Positions 17,215 through 26,601 of a stretch of DNA of 64,000 bases are shown here, piece by piece (positions within the stretch are counted from its first letter, which is position 1; each line of letters opens with the position of its first letter). Under the pieces are notes generated by a model. That model did not search any database. It saw nothing but the letters and a program-made list of their open reading frames with translations, and had not been told where the DNA came from. The stretch is taken from positions 4,216,001-4,280,000 of the forward strand of contig OY970182.1 of NCBI GenBank assembly GCA_963708095.1, read 5' to 3'. Both the position numbers and the translations under genes were made by a program. The DNA is from JAJZVS01 sp963708095 (lineage in GTDB: Bacteria > Pseudomonadota > Alphaproteobacteria > Acetobacterales > Acetobacteraceae).

Positions 17215-20111
17215 TCGACGCACGTGCGGAACTTGCCGCGCTCGACACGTCCGGCGCCTTTGCCTCCCGCCACATCGGCCCGTCGGAGGGCGCGGTCGCG
17301 GCGATGCTGCGCAGCCTCGGCATGGCGTCGCTGGACGCGCTCGTCGCGCAGGCGGTGCCGGCGGCGATCCGGACCGAGGCCGGGCTCGACCTGCCGCCGC
17401 CGGTCGATGAGGCCGGGGTGCTGGCGGAACTGCGCGGCCTCGCGGCGCGCAACGGCACCCGGCGGGCGCTGATCGGCATGGGCTACCATGGCACCGTCAC
17501 GCCGCCGGTGATCCAGCGCAACGTGCTGGAGAACCCGGCCTGGTACACCGCCTACACGCCGTACCAGGCGGAAATCTCGCAAGGAAGGTTGGAAGCGCTG
17601 CTGATCTTCCAGACCCTGATCCGCGACCTGACGGGGATGGAGATCGCGAACGCCTCCCTGCTCGACGAAGCGACTGCGGCGGCCGAGGCGGTGACGATGG
17701 CCCACGGCATCGGCCGCAGCAAGTCGGAAACCATCGCGGTCGGCGCCGACCTCCATCCGCAGACCAGAGCGGTGCTCGCAACCCGGGCGCGCCCCCTGGG
17801 CTGGCGGCTGGCCGAGGTGTCGCCCGGCGATTCCGCGGCGATCGCCGCCGCCGCCCCGTTTGCGGTGGTCCTGTCCTATCCCGGCACGACGGGCGCCGTG
17901 CGCGACCTGACGGCCGAGATCGCGGCGGCGCACGCGGCGGGCGCACTCGCCATTGTTGCGGCCGATCCGCTGGCGCTCGCGCTGCTGACGCCACCCGGGG
18001 CGATGGGGGCGGATGTCGTGGTGGGCTCGGCGCAGCGCTTCGGCGTGCCGATGGGATTCGGCGGCCCGCATGCGGGGTTCTTCGCCACGCGCGATGCGTT
18101 CAAGCGCCACATGCCGGGGCGGCTCGTGGGCGTCTCGGTCGACAGCGCGGGCGCGCCGGCGCTGCGGCTCGCGCTACAGACGCGCGAGCAGCACATCCGG
18201 CGCGAAAAGGCGACCTCCAACATCTGCACCGCGCAGGTGCTGCTGGCGGTGATGGCGGGGTTCTATGCCGTCTGGCACGGGCCGGAGGGGCTGGGGCGGA
18301 TCGCGCGGCGGGCGAACCTGATGGCACGGCTGCTCGCCGATGTCGCGCGGCGGGCCGGGATCGGTGTGCGGCACGAGGTGTTTTTCGATACGATCGCGCT
18401 GGACGTGCCGGACGCGGATGCGCTGATCGCGCGTGCGGCGGCGGCGGGCTTCGACCTGCGGCGGATCGATGCCACCGGCGTCGGCATCGCGCTGGACGAG
18501 ACGGTAACCACGGCGGAGCTGGAGGCGCTGGCCTCGCTGCTCGGCGCGCCGCTCGATGCCGTGCCGCTCGGGGCCGCGCCGCTCGGGGCCGCGCCGGACG
18601 GGTTGCCGACCAGGCTTCGCCGCACGGATACCTTCCTGACCGAGCCGGTGTTCCACGCGCATCGGTCCGAGCACGCCATGCTGCGCTGGTTGAAACTTCT
18701 GGCGGAGAAGGACATCGCCCTCGATCGCGGGATGATCCCGCTCGGGTCCTGCACCATGAAGCTGAATGCGGCGGCGGAGATGCTGCCGATCACCTGGCCG
18801 GGCTTCGCCGCGGTCCATCCGTTCGCGCCGCCCGACCAGACGGCGGGGTATGCGGAACTGATCGGGCGGCTTGCCGGCTGGCTCTGCGCCATCACCGGCT
18901 TCGCTGCGGTGTCGTTGCAGCCCAACGCCGGATCGCAGGGCGAATACGCCGGGCTGCTGGCGATCCGCGCGTGGCACGACTCGCGCGAGGAGGGCGCGCG
19001 CGACGTCTGCCTGATCCCATCGAGCGCGCACGGCACCAATCCGGCGAGCGCGGTGATGGCCGGGCTGCGCGTCGTGGTGGTAGCTTGCGACCGCGACGGC
19101 AACGTCGACCTTGCCGACCTGCGCGCCAAGGTCGCGGCGCACGCGCCGCGTCTGGCGGCGCTGATGGTGACCTACCCCAGCACGCACGGCGTGTTCGAGA
19201 CGGCGATCCGCGAGATCTGCGCCATCGTGCACGACGCCGGCGGGCAGGTGTACATGGACGGGGCGAACATGAACGCGCAGGTTGGGCTGACCAGCCCGGC
19301 GGCGATCGGCGCCGACGTGTGCCACCTTAATCTGCACAAGACGTTCTGCATCCCGCACGGCGGCGGCGGGCCCGGGGTAGGGCCGATCGGCGTTGCCGCG
19401 CATCTGGCGCCGTTCCTGCCCAACCACCCGCTGCGCGCGGATGCGGGGCCGGCGAGCGGCATCGGCCCGGTGGCGGCGGCGCCGTTCGGCAGCGCGCTGA
19501 TCCTGCCGATCCCCTATGCCTACATCCGCCTGATGGGCGGAGCCGGGCTGACCCGCGCGACCCAGGTCGCGATCCTGAACGCCAACTACATCGCAGCAAA
19601 GCTACGCCCGCATTACCCGGTGCTCTATTCCGGCTCCGGTGGGCTGGTGGCGCACGAGTGCATCATCGACTGCCGCGGCTTCGCGCAGGAAGCGGGGGTG
19701 GGCGTGGAGGACATCGCCAAGCGCCTGGCCGACTACGGCTTCCATGCGCCGACCATGTCCTTCCCGGTCGCCGGCACGTTGATGATCGAGCCGACGGAGA
19801 GCGAACCGCAGGAGGAGCTCGACCGCTTCTGCGACGCGATGATCGCGATCCGCGCCGAGATCGCCGCGGTGGCGGCGGGACGCTGGGACCGGACCGACAA
19901 TCCGCTGAAGGGCGCGCCGCACACCGCGGCGGCGGTGATGGGGAGCGCGTGGCCGCATGCCTACTCGCGGGAGACGGCAGCGTTCCCGCTGCCGTTCGTC
20001 GCGGCGGCGAAATACTGGCCGCCGGTGGGGCGGGTGGACAACGTCTACGGGGATCGCAACCTGGTCTGCACCTGCGTGCCGGTGGAGGCCTATGCGGAGG
20101 CGGCGCAGTAG
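17211..20111 (+). CDS. gcvP: Glycine dehydrogenase (decarboxylating), P protein
   Basis: 966 residues, the full single-chain form that fuses the two halves separate in some bacteria. N-terminal half begins FASRHIGPSEGAVAAMLRSLG and holds the MGYHGTVTPPVIQRN motif; the C-terminal half carries the PLP-lysine motif CHLNLHKTFCIPHGGGGPG. A GTG start overlaps gcvH and follows GAGGAGGAA. A tandem 'PLGAAPLGAAP' insertion (about residues 450-462) sits in the linker between halves and is probably neutral. Decarboxylates glycine and loads the H protein. Ends the gcv operon; 188 bases without features precede pyrB. Confidence 0.97.
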   Translation: MIDARAELAALDTSGAFASRHIGPSEGAVAAMLRSLGMASLDALVAQAVPAAIRTEAGLDLPPPVDEAGVLAELRGLAARNGTRRALIGMGYHGTVTPPVIQRNVLENPAWYTAYTPYQAEISQGRLEALLIFQTLIRDLTGMEIANASLLDEATAAAEAVTMAHGIGRSKSETIAVGADLHPQTRAVLATRARPLGWRLAEVSPGDSAAIAAAAPFAVVLSYPGTTGAVRDLTAEIAAAHAAGALAIVAADPLALALLTPPGAMGADVVVGSAQRFGVPMGFGGPHAGFFATRDAFKRHMPGRLVGVSVDSAGAPALRLALQTREQHIRREKATSNICTAQVLLAVMAGFYAVWHGPEGLGRIARRANLMARLLADVARRAGIGVRHEVFFDTIALDVPDADALIARAAAAGFDLRRIDATGVGIALDETVTTAELEALASLLGAPLDAVPLGAAPLGAAPDGLPTRLRRTDTFLTEPVFHAHRSEHAMLRWLKLLAEKDIALDRGMIPLGSCTMKLNAAAEMLPITWPGFAAVHPFAPPDQTAGYAELIGRLAGWLCAITGFAAVSLQPNAGSQGEYAGLLAIRAWHDSREEGARDVCLIPSSAHGTNPASAVMAGLRVVVVACDRDGNVDLADLRAKVAAHAPRLAALMVTYPSTHGVFETAIREICAIVHDAGGQVYMDGANMNAQVGLTSPAAIGADVCHLNLHKTFCIPHGGGGPGVGPIGVAAHLAPFLPNHPLRADAGPASGIGPVAAAPFGSALILPIPYAYIRLMGGAGLTRATQVAILNANYIAAKLRPHYPVLYSGSGGLVAHECIIDCRGFAQEAGVGVEDIAKRLADYGFHAPTMSFPVAGTLMIEPTESEPQEELDRFCDAMIAIRAEIAAVAAGRWDRTDNPLKGAPHTAAAVMGSAWPHAYSRETAAFPLPFVAAAKYWPPVGRVDNVYGDRNLVCTCVPVEAYAEAAQ

Positions 20112-20299
20112 CGATGACCGCATCATGCCGGTCGGCGCGGCACCGCCTCCGTGCCGGGCCGGCCGCGGCAGCCGCAGGCCTCGCGCGCGCCGGTTTGTTG
20201 CATGACCCTGACCGCCTGAGCGGGACCGCTTCCGGTTGTCGGCCCCCTGGTCGATTCGCCCATGGTTGACGCCTCGGCGCCAGCCCGCGACAAAGCCGC

Positions 20300-21241
20300 G
20301 TGTCCATCCGCCTCCGCCACCTCCTTGCAATCGAGGGTCTGCACCCGCCGCAGATCGGCCAGTTGCTCGACCTGGCCGAGAGCTACGTGCTGCTCACCCG
20401 CTCCGGCCAGACCCAGCGCGACCTGTTGCGCGGGCGCACCCTGATCAACCTCTTTTTCGAGGACTCCACCCGCACCCGCACCAGTTTCGAGCTCGCCGGC
20501 AAGCGCCTCGGCGCCGACGTGATCAACATGTCCGTCTCCACCTCCTCGGTGAACAAGGGCGAGACGTTGCTGGACACGGCGGCCACCCTGAACGCCATGC
20601 ATTGCGACCTGCTGGTGGTGCGCCACGACCAGTCCGGCGCGCCCAACCTGCTGGCGCAGAAGGTCGACGCGGCGGTCATCAACGCCGGCGACGGCACGCA
20701 TGAGCACCCGACCCAGGCGCTGCTCGATGCGCTGACCATCCGCCGCCGCAAGGGACGGCTGGAGGGGCTCACGGTCGCGATCTGCGGCGATATCGCCCAT
20801 TCCCGGGTGGCGCGCTCCAACATCCACCTGCTCTCCACCATGGGCAGCCGGGTGCACGTGGTCGGCCCGCCCACCCTGATCCCGGCCGAGGCCGCCCGGC
20901 TGGGGGTTGAGGTGTTCCACGACATGGAAACCGGCCTCAAGGGCGCCGACATCGTGATGATGCTGCGGCTGCAACGGGAACGCATGGCTGGCGGCCCTGG
21001 CGGCCTGGTGCCCAGCGCGCGCGAGTTCTTCCGCTTCTGGGGCCTGGATGCCGCCAAGCTTGCCCATGCCAAACCCGATGCGCTGGTGATGCATCCGGGT
21101 CCGATGAACCGTGGCGTGGAGATCGACAGCGCAGTGGCCGACGATCCCGTGCGCAGCCTGATCCGCGAGCAGGTGGAGATGGGGGTCGCGGTGCGGATGG
21201 CGGTGCTGGACACGCTCTCCCGGGGGGCCGGGAATGGCTGA
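20300..21241 (+). CDS. pyrB: Aspartate carbamoyltransferase catalytic subunit
   Basis: 313 residues from GTG 20300; no strong ribosome-binding site. Carbamoyl-phosphate motif FEDSTRTRTSFELAGKRLG, HPTQ motif DGTHEHPTQALLDA, and the aspartate-binding MLRLQRERM and HPGPMNRGVEI are all present. Makes carbamoyl-aspartate in pyrimidine synthesis. No regulatory pyrI follows; instead the gene overlaps a dihydroorotase-like gene by 8 bases, the arrangement of bacteria whose ATCase forms a complex with an inactive PyrC homologue. Confidence 0.95.
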   Translation: MSIRLRHLLAIEGLHPPQIGQLLDLAESYVLLTRSGQTQRDLLRGRTLINLFFEDSTRTRTSFELAGKRLGADVINMSVSTSSVNKGETLLDTAATLNAMHCDLLVVRHDQSGAPNLLAQKVDAAVINAGDGTHEHPTQALLDALTIRRRKGRLEGLTVAICGDIAHSRVARSNIHLLSTMGSRVHVVGPPTLIPAEAARLGVEVFHDMETGLKGADIVMMLRLQRERMAGGPGGLVPSAREFFRFWGLDAAKLAHAKPDALVMHPGPMNRGVEIDSAVADDPVRSLIREQVEMGVAVRMAVLDTLSRGAGNG

Positions 21242-22526
21242 ATCCGCCGCGGGCTGCGTGTTCTTCACCGGCGTCCGCCTGCTCGACCCCGCCTCCGGCC
21301 TGGACCAGCCCGGGGAACTCCTGATGCGCGATGGGCGGATCGCCGATTTCGGTGCCGCGCTCGGCCGGCCGGACGGTGCGGCGGTGGTGCGAGGGGAGGA
21401 CGGTGCGGTGCTGTGCCCAGGCCTCGTCGACATGCGCGCAGCGCTGGGCGAGCCGGGTGCCGAATATCGCGAAACGATCGCTTCCGCCGCGCGGGCGGCG
21501 GCCGCCAGCGGCATCACCACCGTGGCCGCCTTGCCCGACACCAGCCCGGCGATCGACGACCCGGCGCTGGTCCGCCTGCTCCGTGCCCGCGGGGAGGAAA
21601 CCGGCAGCCTCACCATCCTGCCCTATGGCGCCGTCACCCGCGGCTGCCGGGGGGAGGAACTGGCCGAGCTCGGGCTACTGGCCGAGGCCGGGGCGGTAGC
21701 GTTCACCGACGGGGCGCGGGCGATCGGACCGGCGCGGCTGATGCGCACCGCGCTGCGCTACGCCAGCGGCTTCGGCGCGCGGATCGTGCAACACCCGGAG
21801 GATCCGTCGCTCGCCGCCGGTGGGGCGGCGACCGAGGGCGAACTGGCCACCCGCCTCGGCCTGCCCGGCATTCCCGCAGCGGCGGAGGCGATCCTGGTGG
21901 CGCGCGACATCCGCCTCGCCGCACTGACCGGAGGCGCGGTGCATTTCGCTCATGTCTCCACCGGCGAGGCCCTGACCTTGATCCGGCGCGCGAAGCAGGA
22001 TGGCCTGGCGGTGACCTGCGACACCGCGCCGCCCTATTTCGATCTGAACGAGACGGCAATCGGCGATTTCCGCACCTATGCCAAACTTTCCCCGCCGTTG
22101 CGTGCGGATGCCGACCGACTGGCGGTGGTGGCGGCGCTGGCGGACGGCACGATCGACGCGATCGCCTCCGACCATCAGCCGCGCGACGCCGACGACAAGC
22201 GCCTGCCGTTCGCGCAGGCCGCGCCGGGCGGGGCGGGGTTGGCGACCCTGCTCGGCGTGACCCTGGCGCAGGTGCACGGCGGGATGCTGAGCCTGGCGCA
22301 GGCGATCGGGCTGCTGACGGTGCGGCCGGCGGCGCTGCTGGGTGTGGCGGCCGGGCGGCTGGCGAAAGGGGCAGCGGCCGATCTCTGCCTGTTCCACCCC
22401 GAACGCGCCTGGCGGGTGGAGGCGGGCGCGCTGCCGGGCAAGGCGCAGAACACCCCGTTCGACGGCCGGGCGCTGGAAGGCCGCGTGCTGGGGACCTGGA
22501 AGGCCGGGCGGCGCGTGTTCGGGTAA
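21234..22526 (+). CDS. pyrC: Dihydroorotase-like protein lacking HxH metal site (PyrC')
   Basis: 430 residues, class I dihydroorotase length. The barrel is recognisable (GEPGAEYRETIASAARAAAA, KLSPPLRADADR, IASDHQPRDADDKRLPF, ARLAKGAAADLCLF-like end), but the strand-1 motif that should read DxHVHLREPG reads LVDMRAALGEPG: both metal histidines are gone. The later DxH (ASDHQP) is kept. In Pseudomonas and many alphaproteobacteria such PyrC' proteins are non-catalytic partners needed to assemble PyrB. The 8-base overlap with pyrB supports that role, so the working dihydroorotase should lie elsewhere in the genome. Confidence 0.9.
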   Translation: MAESAAGCVFFTGVRLLDPASGLDQPGELLMRDGRIADFGAALGRPDGAAVVRGEDGAVLCPGLVDMRAALGEPGAEYRETIASAARAAAASGITTVAALPDTSPAIDDPALVRLLRARGEETGSLTILPYGAVTRGCRGEELAELGLLAEAGAVAFTDGARAIGPARLMRTALRYASGFGARIVQHPEDPSLAAGGAATEGELATRLGLPGIPAAAEAILVARDIRLAALTGGAVHFAHVSTGEALTLIRRAKQDGLAVTCDTAPPYFDLNETAIGDFRTYAKLSPPLRADADRLAVVAALADGTIDAIASDHQPRDADDKRLPFAQAAPGGAGLATLLGVTLAQVHGGMLSLAQAIGLLTVRPAALLGVAAGRLAKGAAADLCLFHPERAWRVEAGALPGKAQNTPFDGRALEGRVLGTWKAGRRVFG

Positions 22527-22659
22527 GCGCTTCCCGACGAGGAATTGCGCAGCGCTTCCCGTCGCGGACGCAGGCTGCCGGCCCGCACGGGCGCCGTACC
22601 GCCCCCGTTGCACCCCCGCGCGCCGGCCGGTAGGGTCCGGCCGCTTTCGGAGTGCCGGA

Positions 22660-22980
22660 ATGATCACAATCCTCTTCAATCTGATCGGCTATATCGTCTG
22701 GGCCTATATGTGGGCCGTGATCCTGGCCGCGCTGTTCAGCATGCTGACTGCCTTCGGGGTGCTGGACACGCGCAACCGCCTGGTCTGGTCGATCGGCGAC
22801 TTCCTGTACCGGGTCACCGAGCCGGTCCTGCGCCCGATCCGCAACATGCTACCGAACCTGGGCGGCATCGACATCAGCCCGTGGATCGTGGTGCTGCTGA
22901 TCCAGATCGTCATCCTGCCGCTGCTCGGCCGGCTGGAGGCGGCGATCCTGTTCGGCACCTGGCAAGCTCTCGCGCTGTGA
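22660..22980 (+). CDS. YggT-family membrane protein
   Basis: 106 residues from ATG 22660 with two hydrophobic segments (residues ~5-30 and ~75-95) flanking the conserved loop FLYRVTEPVLRPIRNMLPNLGG, the hallmark of YggT/Ycf19 proteins. These inner-membrane proteins are linked to osmotic tolerance or, in photosynthetic relatives, thylakoid organisation, without an assigned biochemical activity. Its TGA overlaps the GTG of the DUF167 gene, a pairing seen in many proteobacteria. Confidence 0.88.
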   Translation: MITILFNLIGYIVWAYMWAVILAALFSMLTAFGVLDTRNRLVWSIGDFLYRVTEPVLRPIRNMLPNLGGIDISPWIVVLLIQIVILPLLGRLEAAILFGTWQALAL

Positions 22981-23291
22981 GCGGCCCCGTTTCCGCCCCC
23001 TGGCGAGAGACGGTGGACGGCGTCAGCGTCGCCGTGAAGGTCCATCCCCGTGCCCGCCGCCCGGGGCTGCGCGGCGTCGAACCATCGCGCGACGGCTCCC
23101 GACTCGGGATCGCCGTCACCGCTGCGCCGCAGGACGGCGCCGCCAACCGGGCCGCCTGCGCCGCCCTGGCCGCGGCATTGGGCGTCCCCTCGTCCGCCGT
23201 CGCGATCGCCGCAGGCGCTGCCAGCCGGGAAAAGCGGCTGCTGGTGAGCGGGAATCCGGTAACCCTTGGTGCGCGGCTCGCCGGCCTGTGA
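22977..23291 (+). CDS. DUF167 (YggU-family) protein
   Basis: 104 residues from a GTG overlapping the yggT-like stop (GTGA at 22977-22980). The conserved core is VAVKVHPRARRPGL, LGIAVTAAPQDGAANRA, and the SREKRLLVSG motif of the YggU fold. Function of the family is unknown, though it often accompanies YggT and proline synthesis genes. Start chosen by the overlap. Confidence 0.87.
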   Translation: MSGPVSAPWRETVDGVSVAVKVHPRARRPGLRGVEPSRDGSRLGIAVTAAPQDGAANRAACAALAAALGVPSSAVAIAAGAASREKRLLVSGNPVTLGARLAGL

Positions 23292-23293
23292 TG

Positions 23294-23425
23294 CCAGCCG
23301 CGACACTCCCCGCCCGCACGGAACCAACGGATGCGTTCCAAGGGCGCTGCCCTTGGCGGGGCTTTGGCCGCGAAGCGGACCAAGGGGGGCAGCGCTCCCT
23401 GGCCTTGCTTAGGGACCATCAAGAC
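23294..23425 (+). repeat. Dispersed repeat module related to the 49.4-kb inverted repeat
   Basis: Contains AGCCGCGACACTCCCCGCCC, GCACGGAACCAA, the hairpin CCAAGGGCGCTGCCCTTGG (23338-23356) and GCGCTCCCTGGCCTTGCTT, in the same order as the right arm of the large inverted repeat at 49416-49770. It fills the gap between the DUF167 gene and folD. Similar sequence recurs at 59991-60021. Confidence 0.6.
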
Positions 23426-23439
23426 GTCGCTCGCTTCGC

Positions 23440-24282
23440 ATGACGGCGCGGATCATCGACGGCAAGGCGGTGGCAGCGACCGTGCGGGCTGCGGTCGCGG
23501 CGCGGGTCGCAGAGCTTGGTTTCCAGCCCGGGTTGGCAGTGGTGCTGGTGGGCGAGGACCCGGCCAGTGCCGTCTATGTCCGCAACAAGGATCGTGCTGC
23601 TGCCGCCACCGGCATTGCCGCACGGACGATTCGGCTGCCGGCCGCGATCGGGGAGGCAGCGCTGCTCGCCGAGGTGGCGCGGTTGAATGCGGATCCGTCG
23701 GTGGACGGGATTCTGGTGCAACTGCCGCTGCCGGCAGGCATCGACCCGCATCGCGTCGTGGCGGCGATCGATCCGGCGAAAGATGTCGACGGGTTTCATC
23801 CGTTGAACGTCGGTGCGCTGGCGGCCGGGCGGCCGAGGTTGGTGCCATGCACGCCGCTCGGGGTGATGCGGCTGCTGGACGCTGCCGGGGTGCGGGTTGC
23901 GGGGGCGCGCGCGGTGGTGCTGGGGCGTTCGGCAATTGTCGGCCGGCCGATGGCGGCGTTGCTGCTGGCTGCCGACGCCACCGTGACCATGGCCCATTCC
24001 CGCACCCGCGATCTGCCTGCGGAGTCCCGGCGCGCCGAGATCCTGGTGGCTGCCGTGGGCCGGGCGGAGTTGGTACGCGGGGACTGGATCGCGCCGGGGG
24101 CTGTCGTGATCGATGTCGGCATCAACCGCGGGGCGGACTTGCGGCTGGTGGGCGACGTCGCCTTTGCGGAAGCTGCCACGGTGGCCGGGGCGATCACCCC
24201 GGTGCCGGGCGGTGTGGGGCCGATGACCATCGCCTGCCTGCTGGAAAACACGGTGACCGCGGCGGTGCGTCGGCGCGGATAG
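23440..24282 (+). CDS. folD: Methylenetetrahydrofolate dehydrogenase / cyclohydrolase
   Basis: 280 residues, normal for FolD. Catalytic lysine region YVRNKDRAAAATGI, the VDGILVQLPLP motif, KDVDGFHPLNVG, and the NADP loop VLGRSAIVGRPMAALL are intact; ends with the conserved PVPGGVGPMTIACLLENT. Interconverts 5,10-methylene- and 10-formyl-tetrahydrofolate, using the one-carbon units released by the gcv operon upstream. ATG 23440 follows TCGCTTCGC without a clear ribosome-binding site. Confidence 0.97.
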   Translation: MTARIIDGKAVAATVRAAVAARVAELGFQPGLAVVLVGEDPASAVYVRNKDRAAAATGIAARTIRLPAAIGEAALLAEVARLNADPSVDGILVQLPLPAGIDPHRVVAAIDPAKDVDGFHPLNVGALAAGRPRLVPCTPLGVMRLLDAAGVRVAGARAVVLGRSAIVGRPMAALLLAADATVTMAHSRTRDLPAESRRAEILVAAVGRAELVRGDWIAPGAVVIDVGINRGADLRLVGDVAFAEAATVAGAITPVPGGVGPMTIACLLENTVTAAVRRRG

Positions 24283-24314
24283 GGTGCGGGCGGCGCGGGA
24301 CCACTGTGGGCTTT

Positions 24315-24443
24315 GATACCGGCGGCCTCTTCGGCCGGCCGGTATCGCGCATGGGGTTGGCGGGGCGGCCATGCGCAAAATCAAGGACATACCAGCGGCC
24401 AGGTGGACGCCGGACGAGTCATCGGCCGGGGCCGCTGGTATGA
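24315..24443 (+). repeat. 129-bp three-palindrome repeat, copy 1
   Basis: One of three nearly identical 129-bp copies (others 39643-39771 and 63263-63391). Three inverted repeats follow one another: GATACCGGCGGCC/GGCCGGCCGGTATC around TCTTC, GCGCATGG/CCATGCGC, and CATACCAGCGGCC/GGCCGCTGGTATG. A short open frame from the middle palindrome reads MRKIKDIPAARWTPDE. Located between folD and the GGDEF-EAL gene. No transposase or target duplication seen. Confidence 0.9.
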
Positions 24444-24601
24444 GGGCTCCAGTGCCGGTGGCGCTGCGGTTCGATCCCGCCGAAGCGGCCTTTCGCCGGC
24501 GAGAGGAACCGTTCGTCCGGTGCGCCGCCGCCTGCGGGCCGTAAGACTTTCTTTACCGCGTTCCCGCCAAATGGCGACCAGGACTGGTATCGGACCCCGA
24601 C

Positions 24602-26308
24602 GTGACCTCTGGCATGGCGCTCGACACCGCAGCCTCGCTTGCCGATTTCCGTCCGATGGCGGAGCAGGATGAGGACGACGATGCCGCCGCTCTGCTCGCC
24701 GCGTTGGATGGGCCGGCCCTGCTGCTCGACCACAACCGCAACGTCGGGTTGGTGACCGGGGAGGCCGCACGTTTGCTGGCGCTCGATCCTGGCGCACCCC
24801 GCGCCGGCGCGTCGCTGGCGACGATATTGTCGCGCACCCGACTTTCCCCCGATGCCCGCGCTGCGCTGGCCGAACTCGCGCTCGCCGCGGCGCCGCCTGC
24901 CTGCCGGCTCAGCGATGCGAGCGGCGGCGGGATGGCGGCACGGCGCGTTTCCTTGCCGCGACGGCGGGTTGCCCTGCTGCTGCGGCCCGATCAGGCGCGG
25001 GCGGAGCCCGAGTCCGGCATGCGCGCCGACCCGCTCACCGGCCTGCCCGACAGGACCAGCTTCCATGCGGCGCTGGTCGCGCGGCTGGCGGCCGAGCCAG
25101 GCGCGCTTGGCCTGATCGTGCTCGACATCGATCAATTCTGGATCATCAACGATACCCTGGGACCGCAAGTGGGCGACCAGTTGCTCGCGACCCTGGCGGC
25201 GCGGCTGCGCACGGCGCTGCGGGGCAGCGATCTGCCGGCGCGGCTGGACGGGGACGAGTTCGCCGTCCTGGTCGGGGAGGGTGCAAGGCCGGAAGAGCTG
25301 GACGGCTTGGCCAGGCGGCTGATGGACGGGCTGAGCCGGCCCTATCTGCTGGCCGGACAGCCGGTGACCGTTGGGCTCAGCGTGGGCATCGCCCGCGCAC
25401 CGCAGGACGGGGTGGCTGCCGATACCCTGTTGCGCTGCGCCACCAGCGCGCTGCACGCCGCGAAAGCGGCCGGCAAGGGCCGGTGCGCCACCTTCATGCC
25501 GGAGATGCACGCCCGTTCCGAAACCCGCCGGCAGATGGAAACCGACCTCCGTCGCGCCTTCGCGCTGCGGCAGTTCACCTTGCACTACCAGCCGCAGGTC
25601 GATGTCAGGTCTGATCGCCTGTTCGGGTTCGAGGCGTTGCTACGCTGGCAGCACCCGACGGGTGGCGCCGTCTCGCCCGCCGCGTTCGTGCCGCTGGCCG
25701 AGGAAATCGGCCTGATGGCGCCGATCGGCGCCTGGATTCTGGCCGCCGCGTGCAAGGAGGCCGCCGGCTGGCCGGCGCCGCTCGCCGTGGCAGTGAACGT
25801 ATCGGCGCTGCAGTTCGAGCAGGGCGATCTGCTGGCCGCGGTGGGCGACGCGCTGTCCCGTTCCGGCCTGGCGCCGCATCGGCTGGAAATCGAGGTGACG
25901 GAAAGCGCTCTGCTCGGCAATCCGGAGGCGACCATGGCGGTACTGCGCCAGTTGCGCGCCAGCGGCGTGCGGATCGCGATGGACGATTTCGGCACCGGCT
26001 ATTCGTCGCTGACCCGGCTGCAGAGCTTCCCTTTCGACAAGATCAAGATCGACCGCAGCTTTGTCTCCGGCGCGCGCGGTGTCGCCGAGGGGCGCGCGAT
26101 CGTGCGCGCCATCGCGGGCCTCGGCGCCAGCCTCGGGATGCGTACCATCGCCGAGGGGGTGGAGACGGCGGAACAGCTCGAACGGGTGCGCGCCGAGGGC
26201 TGCACCGAAGTCCAGGGCTATCTGTTCGGGCGTCCGGTGCCGGCGGCCGAACTGCCCGGTGTGATCGCCCGATTCGACCTTGTTGCGTCGGTATCGACAT
26301 CGGAATGA
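24602..26308 (+). CDS. GGDEF-EAL protein, cyclic-di-GMP turnover
   Basis: 568 residues (GTG 24602, or ATG 24614). An N-terminal ~130-residue region looks like a degenerate PAS-type sensor without membrane spans. The GGDEF domain (~140-300) has LDGDEF in place of GGDEF and an upstream RGSD at the inhibitory-site spacing (RxxD five residues before), so product binding may be kept while cyclase activity is doubtful. The EAL domain (~310-560) is complete: EALLRW, NVSALQF, MDDFGTGYSSL, KIDRSF, EGVETAEQ. Most likely a cytoplasmic phosphodiesterase controlled by its GGDEF part. No partner genes adjacent. Confidence 0.92.
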   Translation: MTSGMALDTAASLADFRPMAEQDEDDDAAALLAALDGPALLLDHNRNVGLVTGEAARLLALDPGAPRAGASLATILSRTRLSPDARAALAELALAAAPPACRLSDASGGGMAARRVSLPRRRVALLLRPDQARAEPESGMRADPLTGLPDRTSFHAALVARLAAEPGALGLIVLDIDQFWIINDTLGPQVGDQLLATLAARLRTALRGSDLPARLDGDEFAVLVGEGARPEELDGLARRLMDGLSRPYLLAGQPVTVGLSVGIARAPQDGVAADTLLRCATSALHAAKAAGKGRCATFMPEMHARSETRRQMETDLRRAFALRQFTLHYQPQVDVRSDRLFGFEALLRWQHPTGGAVSPAAFVPLAEEIGLMAPIGAWILAAACKEAAGWPAPLAVAVNVSALQFEQGDLLAAVGDALSRSGLAPHRLEIEVTESALLGNPEATMAVLRQLRASGVRIAMDDFGTGYSSLTRLQSFPFDKIKIDRSFVSGARGVAEGRAIVRAIAGLGASLGMRTIAEGVETAEQLERVRAEGCTEVQGYLFGRPVPAAELPGVIARFDLVASVSTSE

Positions 26309-26601
26309 CGTGCGTGGGCGCCGCGTCGCCGTTCAGGGTAATCTTCCGGGTTGCTCCGTGGCCTTCGGCAAAGTCGCCGAGATAGAAGCCAATATCGATC
26401 GCGACCGGGCAAAGGCGACGCGGATGCCGGCACTGCTGCGCGATCTTGTGGTCGCGACCGCCGAGACCACGGTTTTGATGCATGCGTGCGCGGTGAGGGT
26501 CGACGCGGTCGACGATCTCCGGATTGCTCGTGGGGCTTGTCGCCGCCCCTGCCGCGTTGCATAGGAGCCTTGCGCCGCATGGCGAACCAAGGATTCCCAC
26601 G
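26309..26601. other. Intergenic region, no gene supported
   Basis: 293 bases between the GGDEF-EAL gene and the small gene at 26602. Short frames are open on both strands but share no recognisable content, and none has a convincing ribosome-binding site. Nothing regulatory was recognised. Confidence 0.4.
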
